A DNA stretch of 64,000 nucleotides from Alphaproteobacteria bacterium (GTDB lineage Bacteria; Pseudomonadota; Alphaproteobacteria; MPNO01; UBA2964). The position numbers and the translations under genes are program-made. Of the stretch, positions 18,401-26,107 are shown piece by piece; the first letter of the stretch is position 1, and the number at the start of each line of letters is the position of its first letter. The stretch is taken from NCBI GenBank assembly GCA_012103315.1, contig WLWZ01000006.1:161474-225473 (forward strand), in the 5' to 3' direction. Below the pieces are notes generated by a model. The model was not told the DNA's origin and did no database searches. It saw only the letters and a list, made by a program, of their open reading frames with translations.

Positions 18401-19167
18401 ATGCTGACATCATGACCGTGAGTGCCGGGGGCGCGGTCAATGGCACCATCGGGATGGGCAACGGCAATGATAGCCTGACGTTTGACGGCGGCGGGTTTTC
18501 GGGTGTGACAAGCATCGATGGCGGCAATAGTACGGGGGATAGCCTGACCTTCCGCAATACCAGCGGTACCGTGGCGAGTGGTGTCATCAGTAATATCGAA
18601 AACGTGGTGATCAATACAAATGCGAATGTATCTCTCAATGGCGTGTTGACGTCAGATCTCGCGGTCAATAGTGGCGGTACTGTCGGGGCTGGAAATTCCC
18701 CCGGACTGTTGAACATTGTTGGTAATCTTGATCTCGGCGTTTCCTCCACGACATTGTTTGAACTCGCCGGGTTAACCCCCGGCGTTGAGATCGGCGGCTA
18801 TGACGTGATCGATGTTGCTGATGATCCGGGAACCGGTGGGACCACAGAAGACGTCGCCAATATTGCTGATGGCGCGATCTTCGACATCGACTTCTTCGCA
18901 GGTTTCATGGCCACGCTGGGGGACACGTTTGATGTGCTGGTAGCAGACTCCATCACGGTCAATGATTTCGACTCACTGATGTTTGATTTTTCTGGCGCAG
19001 TGCTGGCGGCAAGTCTCGGCTGGAATATGTCCTTGCATGATCTCGGCAATGGCAGAAGCTCCGTCCGGCTTGAAGTCGTTGCCGATGCTGTGCCGGAACC
19101 GGGTACGTTGATCGTATTTGGGGTTGGTCTGCTGGGCATTGGGGCGATGCGGCGCAGGCTCGCCTGA
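15409..19167 (+). CDS. Fusion of two PEP-CTERM proteins with internal sorting signal
   Basis: 1252 aa in one frame, starting at GTG with AGGAA 9 bp upstream. Residues 1-238 are a complete APIT-GLN family protein (signal peptide ending AKA-A, APITIPVGLNPGDQYRLAF, ADLWDG, YAISDVLTV) including a full sorting tail VPAPGSLGILALGLLGIG with MRRRSQRKR. Residues about 243-271 then form a second signal-peptide-like stretch (RTPARSLWLVLTTFVVVLAG to VDA-G), followed by CVVDGGIGTYSCSG and a beta-solenoid like the 9534 protein, with about 900 residues of GDG/GNG-type repeats, and a final tail PEPGTLIVFGVGLLGIG. It looks like two neighbouring genes joined by loss of a stop and start. Whether both parts are made is unclear. 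Confidence 0.8.
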   Translation: MKAQILFLKYLLIMLFVGLIAGPAKAAPITIPVGLNPGDQYRLAFVTSTTTDAVNTNISFYNNFVTSLANSVSELADLGTTWTVIGSSGAIGARNNTNTNPNTETGVGIYRTDGNKIADDNADLWDGHLDLALNRNENGNAITGGELRVWTGTDTNGSKRAILGGFLFVTFGKLDVTGNNWIARNELNKVSSLRLYAISDVLTVADEEVAVPAPGSLGILALGLLGIGAMRRRSQRKRYHFLSFHRTPARSLWLVLTTFVVVLAGGKPVDAGVCVVDGGIGTYSCSGTANAGTDTTNGGLSDPLAPGVPVTINTVAGFGLSTAASQGFNIESTGGLSFTDANGSSIIGSEKGIRAFNDTSGAINITSNGPITGSTNTGLQANNQTGTTDINLSVNQVTGANGAIVVVNSGTGSTTVTSTGVVSGSSGDAISIVDNGTTSGATTVTTSGQVTSTSGGYGIDILKNSANGDLVIDTAGVKGSSGGIRAQNFSGGGIDLTVDGIVKGTSNLKTGIHTASNANKVVNITLNSGADVISVTGRAIEDLAGHANVQVNAGAKVTGAITLGDGNDTLTFDGGNFNNVRLYTGGNGTDSITFRNRTGSLDAGDIFDFESIIFGSGADISVSDKFDADLIVESGGNVTASTGNLAFDPGDNDLTVNGGSVTGDVRMLVGVNTISVGTGGTITGDVFTSASDDVMTVSVGGTVTGNIAMEDDSDTLTVSGSVTGNIDMGTGADNLTLRSGSTFSGAVALGNGNDVVTFDGGDVSTVASIDGGNGTDDRVNFENVTATMDSSLLTDVEKVNINDGATVSLTGTYDQEVSVNTGGTLSGGLTQGAGDNVLKVSGGTVNGNIVTGDGVNTVSVDNSGMVTGNITSGIDSDAVTVSDGSVDGNISTGDGVDTVKIENVGSVTGDISTSAGNDIVSVSDSTVDGDIGTGTGADNVTINAGGGVTGTIETGGFTDTVTINSGGTLTGDLSTSDGADTILIAGGTVAGNVTTGGDADIMTVSAGGAVNGTIGMGNGNDSLTFDGGGFSGVTSIDGGNSTGDSLTFRNTSGTVASGVISNIENVVINTNANVSLNGVLTSDLAVNSGGTVGAGNSPGLLNIVGNLDLGVSSTTLFELAGLTPGVEIGGYDVIDVADDPGTGGTTEDVANIADGAIFDIDFFAGFMATLGDTFDVLVADSITVNDFDSLMFDFSGAVLAASLGWNMSLHDLGNGRSSVRLEVVADAVPEPGTLIVFGVGLLGIGAMRRRLA

Positions 19168-19244
19168 ACTTCCAATCCTATTGAGATTGGACTAGGGCGA
19201 GTGATAGCCTCAGTGGTGAATGCAAATGCTGCTGAGGGTTGTTT

Positions 19245-20375
19245 ATGTCGCTTCCTGAAATTTCTTATGACAATGCGCCGGTGCCGGTCCGTGAAGATAT
19301 CACTGTGGCACACCGCAGAGCCTGGGCGCATATCGCGGCCCCCTGCACGTGGCTGGATGGCAAAACACGGGTCGCCATCGCGGCAGAGACCCGTAACGCC
19401 GCATCCTGTGCCCTGTGTGCCGAACGTAAACAGGCGTTATCGCCTTATGCTGTTGACGGCATGCATGACAGCCTGGGCGTGCTTCCAGAAAACAGTGTCG
19501 AGGCAATTCACCGTATCGCGACCGATCCGGCACGGCTGACCGAAACATGGGTTAATTCAATTCTCGATGGCGGCGTGCCCGATACCGAATATGTCGAGAT
19601 GGTTTCAGTTCTGGCGCATACGATGTGTGTTGATACGTTTTGCGATGGCATCGGGATAGAGCGCCATGCGTTGCCAGAACCGCAACCGGGTGAGCCCAGC
19701 CGACAACGCCCGGATGGTGCGGTGGTTGATACAGCGTGGCTGCCGACGGTACCGCCAGAACAAGCGAGTGGTGATCTTTTGAAGATTTATCCTAGCGGCA
19801 TCGGTGATGCGCCAAACGCACCGAATGTGCGGCGGGCGATGAGCCTGGTGCCGAATGAGGCGATCAGCTTTTTCGCCCTCAACGATGCACAGTATTTGCC
19901 GCCCGAGGCGATGTGGCAGGTGGACGTTAACCCACGTTGCATTGAAAAGGCGCAGATCGAGTTGGTGGCGGGCCGGGTGTCGTCTCTCAACGGGTGCTTT
20001 TACTGAACGGTCAGCCATACCGACAGGCTCCGTGCGAGTCTGCAAGGCGATGAGGAGCAACCCGATTTATCGGCTGTGAATGGTGGCGCGGACGGCGCGG
20101 ATATTCTCGATGCAGCGTTCTTTGTGGCCTTCGCTGAAGCCGTTGTCGGCGGTGATCGCGATGTCATAACCGTCGCCCGGTCTGCGCTATCGGATCAATG
20201 TAGCCCCGAGGCAGCAACTGACGCCGCAGCGGTCGCGGCTTTGTTCAATGCCATTAACCGTGTCGCCGATGCGATTGGCATTCAGGTCGAGGAGTCCAAA
20301 GAGGAGCGCACTGCCTATTTCCGCGAAGCACTTGATCTCGACAGTTTCCCGACCGCGCGCATGGAAAAGTTCTGA
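19245..20375 (+). CDS. AhpD-like selenoprotein, UGA (20004-20006) read as Sec
   Basis: 376 residues if the in-frame TGA at codon 254 is read as selenocysteine. Coding character continues in the same frame for 369 bp beyond the TGA with no other stop. Around it the sequence reads QIELVAGRVSSLNGCFY-U-TVSH, so E239, C251, U254 and H258 keep the spacing of the AhpD catalytic residues (E118, C130, C133, H137 in mycobacterial AhpD), with Sec at the second redox cysteine. A further CxxC (C55, C58) lies in the N-terminal half. Role: a thiol/selenol peroxidase or carboxymuconolactone-decarboxylase-fold oxidoreductase. The start ATG has GAGGG 6 bp upstream. A broken gene is the alternative, but the hairpin after TGA argues for Sec. 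Confidence 0.85.
20024..20042 (+). promoter_or_regulatory. Candidate bacterial SECIS hairpin
   Basis: CAGGCTC pairs with GAGTCTG (seven pairs including one G-U) around a 5-nt loop CGTGC. The loop G at its second position is 25 nt beyond the TGA, inside the 16-37 nt window described for bacterial SECIS elements, which also want a G in the first two loop positions. SelB would bind it to insert selenocysteine. Confidence 0.7.
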
Positions 20376-20445
20376 CTGGAAAGCTTACGAGGCTTGACAC
20401 AAATCACTTGGCCGGAGATTTTGCCGCTCAGTTTCTAAGGTAAAC

Positions 20446-21072
20446 TTGGCGGCAGTGATGCTCGATCATCTCAAGGAAAATAATCGCGTCTGGGCGGAGA
20501 GTATGGTCTCCGGTGACAGCGCATTTTTTCAGCGGCACGAGGGCCAGCAGGATCCGGACTACTTGTGGATAGGCTGTTCTGATAGCCGAGTGTCCGCCAA
20601 TGAGATTGTCGGGCTGGCGCCGGGGGAGCTGTTTGTTCATCGTAATGTGGCCAACCTCGCACCTCCACAGGACGCCAATTATCGATCGGTTTTGCAATAC
20701 GCTGTCGACGCGTTGCAGGTGAAGCATATCCTCGTCGTGGGACACTATGGCTGTGGGGGCGTTGCCGCCTCTACGCAGGACGGACTAAGCGGGCCGGTGG
20801 ATCACTGGCTGCAACTGATCCGCGATGTGCATGAGGACCATCAGACAGAACTCGATGCCATTGAAGACGAACATCAACGCCTCAATCGCCTCTGTGAACT
20901 CAACGTCATTAGCCAAGTACGCAACGTTGCCTCTGACATTTTTGTTCGTGAGGCCTGGAAACGCGGGCAGGACCTCCACATACATGGCTGGGTCTATAGC
21001 CTGAGCAACGGACTGGTGACTGATCTCGACGTCACCGTCAGCAAGGCGGAAGACATCGCAAGGTTAGGATAA
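20446..21072 (+). CDS. can: Beta-class carbonic anhydrase
   Basis: 208 aa, close in pattern to E. coli Can. Zinc and catalytic residues are visible: C44-x-D46-x-R48 in GCSDSR and H100-x2-C103 in GHYGCGG, plus GELFVHRNVANL and the C-terminal HGWVYSL. It interconverts CO2 and bicarbonate in the cytoplasm. The TTG start has AAGG 5 bp upstream; an ATG four codons later is the alternative. It follows the selenoprotein by 70 bp on the same strand and may share its mRNA. Confidence 0.95.
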   Translation: MAAVMLDHLKENNRVWAESMVSGDSAFFQRHEGQQDPDYLWIGCSDSRVSANEIVGLAPGELFVHRNVANLAPPQDANYRSVLQYAVDALQVKHILVVGHYGCGGVAASTQDGLSGPVDHWLQLIRDVHEDHQTELDAIEDEHQRLNRLCELNVISQVRNVASDIFVREAWKRGQDLHIHGWVYSLSNGLVTDLDVTVSKAEDIARLG

Positions 21073-21149
21073 CGTTTTGCGCGATCCCTTTGCGGCGTTT
21101 TGCCTCCGGCGTTAAACTCGCGGTGATAAGTGATTTCACGGAGTACGGG

Positions 21150-22241
21150 ATGAGTCGGCAGGGCACACGCATGTATAACGAGAACAGGTTCAAGCTGGGC
21201 CTGTTTGGCATGAACTGCTCCGGCGGGTTAACGATGACGCTCGCGCCGGAATATTGGGACGCGTCCTGGGAAAATAATCTGAAAGCCGCACAGCTCGCCG
21301 ATGAGGCGGGGCTGGAATTCATCCTCCCCATCGGACGCTGGCATGGCTATGGCGGTGTCACCGATACTGCCAGCTCGACCTATGAGACCCTGACCTGGGC
21401 ATCCGGCCTGTTGGCGGCGACCAAGGGCATCTCGATCTTTGGCACGGTGCATGTCTCGATGATCGGTCCGGTATTTTGCGCCAAGCAGATGGTGACCGCC
21501 GACCATATTGGCGAGGGCCGGTTTGGGCTCAATATCGTCTCTGGCTGGAACGTCGATGAGCACGAGATGCATGGCGTTGGTATCCGCGATCACGACGCCC
21601 GCTATGAATATTCTGAAGAATGGATATCCATCGTCAAACGTATCTGGGAAGAGACTGCGCCATTTGATCACTCCGGCAAATATTTCGACCTCAAAGGCGT
21701 GAAATGCAAACCCAAACCCTATGGCGATGATCGGCCGTTGTTGATTAGTGCGGGGAACTCACCGGTCGGGCGCTCCTTTGCAGCGCGCCATTGTGACTGT
21801 CTGTTTACCTCGATCCGCGAGCTGGAAGAGCTGGCGGGTAAGGTCGATGATCTGCGCAAAACCGCGCCGGCAGATGGCGCTGGAATTTATGCCAGCGGCC
21901 ATGTCATCACCAAGCCGACAGCGAAAGAGGCGGCGGAGTATTATCACTATATCGTCCATGAACATGGCGATTGGGCGGCGGCGGAGCACACAGTCGAAAT
22001 CCGTACCAAGGGCGGGTCGTCTTCGGGGCCCAAGCTCGCCAAGATGAAAGAAGCGATCATTAGTGGCACCGGTACTTATCCAGTGGTCGGCAGTTATGAT
22101 GAAGTTGCCGAGAAGTTTGAGTTCCTTGCGGGTTGTGGGCTTGATGGCATGGCGATTGGTCTGGTCAACTATGTTGATGATATGCCGGTAATCCGCGATG
22201 AAATTTTACCGCGAATGCAGCGACTCGGTTTACGGGAGTAG
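21150..22241 (+). CDS. LLM-class flavin monooxygenase, RutA/SfnG-like
   Basis: 363 aa. Bacterial-luciferase-like TIM barrel with the features EGRFGLNIVSGWNVDEHEM and LLISAGNSPVGRSFAARH seen in the RutA (pyrimidine ring-opening) and SfnG/DszA groups. Such enzymes use reduced FMN from a separate reductase to oxygenate small S- or N-containing or ring substrates. The start has CGGAG 6 bp upstream. No flavin reductase is adjacent. Exact substrate unknown. Confidence 0.88.
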   Translation: MSRQGTRMYNENRFKLGLFGMNCSGGLTMTLAPEYWDASWENNLKAAQLADEAGLEFILPIGRWHGYGGVTDTASSTYETLTWASGLLAATKGISIFGTVHVSMIGPVFCAKQMVTADHIGEGRFGLNIVSGWNVDEHEMHGVGIRDHDARYEYSEEWISIVKRIWEETAPFDHSGKYFDLKGVKCKPKPYGDDRPLLISAGNSPVGRSFAARHCDCLFTSIRELEELAGKVDDLRKTAPADGAGIYASGHVITKPTAKEAAEYYHYIVHEHGDWAAAEHTVEIRTKGGSSSGPKLAKMKEAIISGTGTYPVVGSYDEVAEKFEFLAGCGLDGMAIGLVNYVDDMPVIRDEILPRMQRLGLRE

Positions 22242-22247
22242 TCGACG

Positions 22248-22733
22248 ATGGCGGCAATACGCGAAGCCAAGGACGAAGATTGGCCTCAGATATGGCCGAT
22301 ATTGCAGGAAGCCTTTGCCACCGGCGATACCTACCCGTATCCCGCTGATATCTCAGAGGATGATGCCCGCCATAGCTGGATGACGATGCCGCATTTGACG
22401 GCGGTCGCGGACGGCGAAAGCGGAATCGCTGGCGTTTATTATCTAAAACCCAACATGCCGGGGCTCGGCAGTCATATTTGCAATTGTGGCTATATCGTTG
22501 CGAAAGCCGCGCGAGGGCATGGGCTTGGTAAGGCGTTGTGCACCCATTCGATGGATGCGGCGCGGGCGCTGGGCTATCGCGCGATGCAATTTAATCTCGT
22601 TGTCTCAACCAATGAAAATGCCGTTGGGCTGTGGCAAGCCTTGGGGTTTGAGGTGATTGGCACAGTGCCGGAGGGCTTCAATCACGCAACACTCGGCTAT
22701 GTCGATGCGCTGATTATGTATCAGCAGCTTTAG
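22248..22733 (+). CDS. GNAT-family N-acetyltransferase
   Basis: 161 aa GNAT fold. The acetyl-CoA pyrophosphate loop is visible as AARGHGLGKAL, with the closing VVSTNENAVGLWQALGFEVIG typical of this family. It starts 6 bp after the monooxygenase stop, so the two are co-transcribed. The acceptor amine is not known. Its 3' end overlaps a small minus-strand reading frame. Confidence 0.9.
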   Translation: MAAIREAKDEDWPQIWPILQEAFATGDTYPYPADISEDDARHSWMTMPHLTAVADGESGIAGVYYLKPNMPGLGSHICNCGYIVAKAARGHGLGKALCTHSMDAARALGYRAMQFNLVVSTNENAVGLWQALGFEVIGTVPEGFNHATLGYVDALIMYQQL

Positions 22734-22797
22734 GGCGAGGGTTGGCCGCGACCCATTCGACAAAATCGAGCATTAAGGGTTCGACGTTATTGGACAT
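22714..22797 (-). pseudogene. Truncated 27-aa frame, remnant of a small protein
   Basis: ATG with a strong ribosome site (GGAAAG, 4 bp upstream) opens a short frame reading MSNNVEPLMLDFVEWVAANP and then seven more residues before TAA. The start resembles, from memory, the N-terminus of a small alphaproteobacterial protein of about 70 residues; here the rest is missing and the end overlaps the GNAT gene. It lies 12 bp downstream of the TauE gene on the same strand. It may be a remnant or a genuine micro-protein. Confidence 0.4.
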
Positions 22798-22809
22798 CTT
22801 TCTTTCCTT

Positions 22810-23553
22810 TTACGTGGTGATGGCGAGATAGCTGCCATAGAGGACGTAGTATGCTGCGATGCCGGTGACAATTCGGCCAGCCCAGCGCCGGTACAGAGCT
22901 TCCTCCATGGCTTCGAGGAATTTTTTGGACCAGGTGGTCCCGGCAAAAGACGCGATGATGGCCAGGACCGCGACGTAGGGTTCAATCGTTCCCGCTTGAT
23001 CAATCAGGGCGCCGAAATAAGCAAGTTTCACCGAATGGCCAAAGACCTGGCAGGCGCCTTTGGTGGCGACGATCTCGCGCCGGTCAAGTTTTCCATTCAA
23101 AAAGAACTGATCGAGGATTGGCCCCGCGACACCCGTTAGCAACATCAGCGCCATCGCGATAAATCCGAAAACTCCGCAATGGCTGAGTCGTTCTGGCGTC
23201 GGTAAATAGCGATCAGGGATCAGCTTGCCAATGAACGGCACAATCCCTAGCAGAAGAAGTGCAAGCGCGACGCTTGGCACATATTGATAGAAGGTCCAGA
23301 TCAACAACACGACCAGACAGCCTGCAGCATAGGCTGCCACCGCTGGCCAGCGGATATAGCGCCACCACAAAGCCGCGCGCCAGATGTTCGATGCGATCTG
23401 GGTAATTGCGTGCAACGCCATCGCGGCGGGCACCGGCAGGATGAACAGAAGCACGCCAATCAGCACGAGACCGCCGGCCATTCCAAACAGCCCTGACAGA
23501 AAAGAGGTGCCGACCATGGTGACACAGATGATAGTGAGCGTGAGAACTGACAT
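22810..23553 (-). CDS. TauE/SafE-family membrane permease
   Basis: 247 aa with about eight hydrophobic segments and the family glycine-rich entry motif GLFGMAGGLVLIGVLLFI. TauE/SafE proteins are thought to export sulfite or organosulfonates, or to move other small anions. It is transcribed away from the GcvA-like regulator, an arrangement that often indicates local control. Full length for the family. Confidence 0.88.
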   Translation of the reverse strand: MSVLTLTIICVTMVGTSFLSGLFGMAGGLVLIGVLLFILPVPAAMALHAITQIASNIWRAALWWRYIRWPAVAAYAAGCLVVLLIWTFYQYVPSVALALLLLGIVPFIGKLIPDRYLPTPERLSHCGVFGFIAMALMLLTGVAGPILDQFFLNGKLDRREIVATKGACQVFGHSVKLAYFGALIDQAGTIEPYVAVLAIIASFAGTTWSKKFLEAMEEALYRRWAGRIVTGIAAYYVLYGSYLAITT

Positions 23554-23587
23554 TTGAAAACTCCACGCTCTTTATGCGGCGTTTTTG

Positions 23588-23617
23588 GGGCAAAAAACAA
23601 ACTGGTTTATTTTGCCC
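23588..23617. promoter_or_regulatory. Inverted repeat in divergent regulator/permease region
   Basis: GGGCAAAA (23588-23595) and TTTTGCCC (23610-23617) are perfect 8-bp arms separated by 14 bp, in the interval between the permease and the LysR-type regulator. This is a plausible operator for the adjacent regulator. Confidence 0.45.
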
Positions 23618-23641
23618 TTAGCATTAAATAAACTGATGCTA

Positions 23642-24508
23642 ATGACCCGAAAAATTCCGTTTCTAAATGGTGCCCGTGCTTTCGAGGTGACGGCCCGGCT
23701 TGGCAGTATCAAACGTGCCGGGGACGAGCTGAATGTCACCCCGGCGGCGGTCAGCCGGATGGTTAGACTCCTCGAAGAACGGTTGGGTGTTTCTCTGTTT
23801 CAACGCACTGCGAACCGATTGGTACTGACACCGGCGGGCAAGGCCTACCAGCCGGGTCTTACTCAGATCTTTGATGCGTTGGCCAATCTTACAGAGCAAG
23901 TCACGTCGCTGTCCAAACGTCAGGTGTTGACGGTGGGGGTTGGACCAACTTTTGCCACCAAATGGTTGATCCCAAGGCTCGGAGATTTTCAGAAAGCCGT
24001 GCCGGAAATTGATGTTCATATCGCGACAGGCGGTGTGGCAGCCCCTTTTAGCGACGATTGGACCTGTGGCATTACGCTGGGCGACGGCAATTGGCCTGAG
24101 CTGAAATCAGAAGCGATCGTTGCGGCAGATTTAACGCCGGTCTGTGCACCGTCGATTGGCAAGAAGCTCAAAACAGCTGCCGGTCTTAAAAAGGCGAGCC
24201 TGCTACGGGTCTCGCATTCACCCGATGATTGGAAACTCTGGCTCAAGGCAGCTGGCGTGTCTGCCCCTGCAGCCAAAGGGCCGGAGTTTGATTTTTACGG
24301 CCAAGCGCAACAGGCTGCGGTGGACGGGCTCGGCATTGCCATGGGCATCCGACCTTATATTGATGATGACCTTGCGGCTGGCAGGCTGGTCGCGCCGTTT
24401 GATATTTCTGTTCCAAAGGGTGTTCGATGGCATCTGCTCTATAAACCGCACCGCACTGAGGAACCGGCTTTTCAGGCCTTTAGAGCCTGGCTGATTGGTT
24501 TGAATTAA
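23642..24508 (+). CDS. LysR-type regulator, GcvA-like
   Basis: 288 aa. The N-terminus MTRKIPFLNGARAFEVTARL leads into a winged helix-turn-helix (ITPAAVSRMVRLLEERLG-like, here VTPAAVSRMVRLLEERLG), the pattern of the GcvA group. The effector domain of about 200 residues follows. Upstream ATG (23636) and TTG (23585) are possible starts, but the family N-terminus fits 23642. Its stop codon shares bases with that of the convergent deaminase (TTAA). Likely controls the divergent TauE gene. Confidence 0.88.
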   Translation: MTRKIPFLNGARAFEVTARLGSIKRAGDELNVTPAAVSRMVRLLEERLGVSLFQRTANRLVLTPAGKAYQPGLTQIFDALANLTEQVTSLSKRQVLTVGVGPTFATKWLIPRLGDFQKAVPEIDVHIATGGVAAPFSDDWTCGITLGDGNWPELKSEAIVAADLTPVCAPSIGKKLKTAAGLKKASLLRVSHSPDDWKLWLKAAGVSAPAAKGPEFDFYGQAQQAAVDGLGIAMGIRPYIDDDLAAGRLVAPFDISVPKGVRWHLLYKPHRTEEPAFQAFRAWLIGLN

Positions 24509-25521
24509 GGCGTGTTTTCTGCGGCAAATGCATCGAAAGCCGCGACGGCGGTAGCCTTTTGACCCGCATCCATAAACGAGCCGAGATAGGCGTTTCTTCC
24601 GAGCTGGCAGATTTCCTCGAAGGAGAGGTTGAGAGCGTGCTGAACAGCGAGGAAGTTTTCAGAGATATAGCCGCCAAAATAGGCCGGGTCGTCAGAATTA
24701 ATCGTGGCTAGCAATCCTGCTTGTAAGGCCAGTCGAACCGGGTGCTGTGACAAATCATCGACAACGCACAATTTGAGATTGGATAGCGGGCACATGGTCA
24801 GTGGAATTTGGGCTGCTGACACACGGTCGGTTAGAATGGCGTCGTTGAGGACGGCATTGCCATGATCAATCCGGGATATTTCGAGAAGGTCGATAGCATC
24901 CGCAACATTGGCTGCAGAGCCTTCTTCACCGGCATGGGCAACTGCGGTAAATCCAGCGTCGCGGGCCGCTTTGAAGACCCGCATGAATTTAGGTGGTGGG
25001 TGATCCTTCTCGGACGAATCCAGTCCGACACCGAAAATCCGGTCTTTGTGGGGAAGCGCGGCCTCCAGTGTTTCAAAGGCGTCTTCCTCAGATAAATGGC
25101 GGAGGAAACACATGATCAATTTCGACGTAATGCCAAGAGATCGCTCGGTTTCGTCGAGGGCAGAGGTAATCCCGTCAAGCGCCGCTTCAAAGGTTAACCC
25201 GCGCGCAGTATGACCTTGTGGATCGAAAAAGATTTCGACATGGGTAACGTTTTGCGCAAAACAGCGCGCTAGATAGGCGTTTGTCAGATCATAGAAATCA
25301 AACGGTGTCTGGAGCACCGCCATGCCTTGGTAATAGAGATCCAGGAAATCCTGAAGCGATGTAAAATTGTAAGCCGCGCGTATTTCATCAACGGACGCAT
25401 AGGGGAGAGCGATCTTATTCCGGTCGGCGAGACTCATCATCATATCGGGTTCAAGGGTACCCTCGATATGCAAATGCAGCTCAGCCTTTGGCATGTTGGC
25501 AATAAAACTCGTGATATCCAT
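24505..25521 (-). CDS. Adenine/adenosine deaminase
   Basis: 338 aa amidohydrolase TIM barrel. Zinc and catalytic motifs: H16-x-H18 in AELHLHIEGT, VAHAGEEG, RIDHGNAV and NSDDPAYFGGYI. The form DDPAYFGGY is characteristic of the adenine deaminase (Aah1-like) branch rather than classical adenosine deaminase, so adenine to hypoxanthine is the likelier reaction in purine salvage. No clear ribosome site is visible before the ATG. The stop overlaps that of the convergent regulator. Confidence 0.9.
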   Translation of the reverse strand: MDITSFIANMPKAELHLHIEGTLEPDMMMSLADRNKIALPYASVDEIRAAYNFTSLQDFLDLYYQGMAVLQTPFDFYDLTNAYLARCFAQNVTHVEIFFDPQGHTARGLTFEAALDGITSALDETERSLGITSKLIMCFLRHLSEEDAFETLEAALPHKDRIFGVGLDSSEKDHPPPKFMRVFKAARDAGFTAVAHAGEEGSAANVADAIDLLEISRIDHGNAVLNDAILTDRVSAAQIPLTMCPLSNLKLCVVDDLSQHPVRLALQAGLLATINSDDPAYFGGYISENFLAVQHALNLSFEEICQLGRNAYLGSFMDAGQKATAVAAFDAFAAENTP

Positions 25522-25578
25522 TCGCCAACTTTAAGTCGAATTTGTTGGAAATTGGTGAATTTATATCGATCACTGCAG

Positions 25579-25630
25579 AAAAAATGACGCGCCGCCTTAA
25601 AACGCGGGGAGGTTAGGAGGGCGACGCGCC
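25579..25630 (-). terminator. Rho-independent terminator
   Basis: On the minus strand an 11-pair stem (two G-U pairs) is formed by GGCGCGTCGCC and GGCGGCGCGTC, followed after two bases by a run of six T residues. It lies 41 bp beyond the stop of the small exported C-x46-C protein and before the deaminase start. Confidence 0.7.
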
Positions 25631-25670
25631 AGGTTCCTATTAGGAGAAACGTATCAAACGCCGTGTCGTC

Positions 25671-25958
25671 CTATTTTTTCGCCTTACTGATGGCGGCCAT
25701 GCCGGCATTTAGCTGCTGTGTACAGGCCGTCATGTTTTTCTGGACGCGTAGCTTCATGGCCAACTCGTATCGGGATTGCGCTGATGCCACCAATCGTGGA
25801 TTGGCCTTGCTATCCTTGGCGCGGGTGATCTCGCCGAGCAGCGCGTTAAACCCACCGGTATCGCAAGTAACAGTTTGGTTATTAGCGCCGACCGGCGCCC
25901 CGCTGGTGATAAAGGCTGCTGTGGCGATGGCGAGGAATGAGGTTTTCGATTGTGTCAT
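25671..25958 (-). CDS. Small exported protein, single C-x46-C module
   Basis: 95 aa. The signal peptide ends near residue 25 (PVGA-N). The rest is one helical module: CDTGGF, EITRAK, RY and a closing C at exactly 46 residues after the first Cys, then LNAGMAAISKAKK. The same module occurs three times in the 26849 gene and once in the 27713 gene. The two cysteines probably form a disulfide in the periplasm or outside. GGAGA lies before the ATG. No known family is recognised; the name describes the spacing only. Confidence 0.75.
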   Translation of the reverse strand: MTQSKTSFLAIATAAFITSGAPVGANNQTVTCDTGGFNALLGEITRAKDSKANPRLVASAQSRYELAMKLRVQKNMTACTQQLNAGMAAISKAKK

Positions 25959-26107
25959 TTGATATCTCCATACTGGTTGTGTCCATTGAACCTGTTGGAG
26001 ATAGGGGAGAAGACGTCGGTCTTTACCGGGGGGACGGGATTGTTTTAAAAATGCCCGATCTTTGCCACGAGGAGATCAATCATGGGAGAAGCGAACCGCG
26101 AGACTTG

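Noticed and set aside
17055..18749. Two long minus-strand frames rich in Pro/Ser/Val
   Set aside because: They mirror the Gly/Asp/Thr repeats of the adhesin gene and have repeat-derived low complexity.
20004..20006. Frameshift or nonsense pseudogene at the TGA
   Set aside because: The frame does not change, coding character continues, the TGA replaces a catalytic cysteine exactly, and a SECIS-like hairpin follows.
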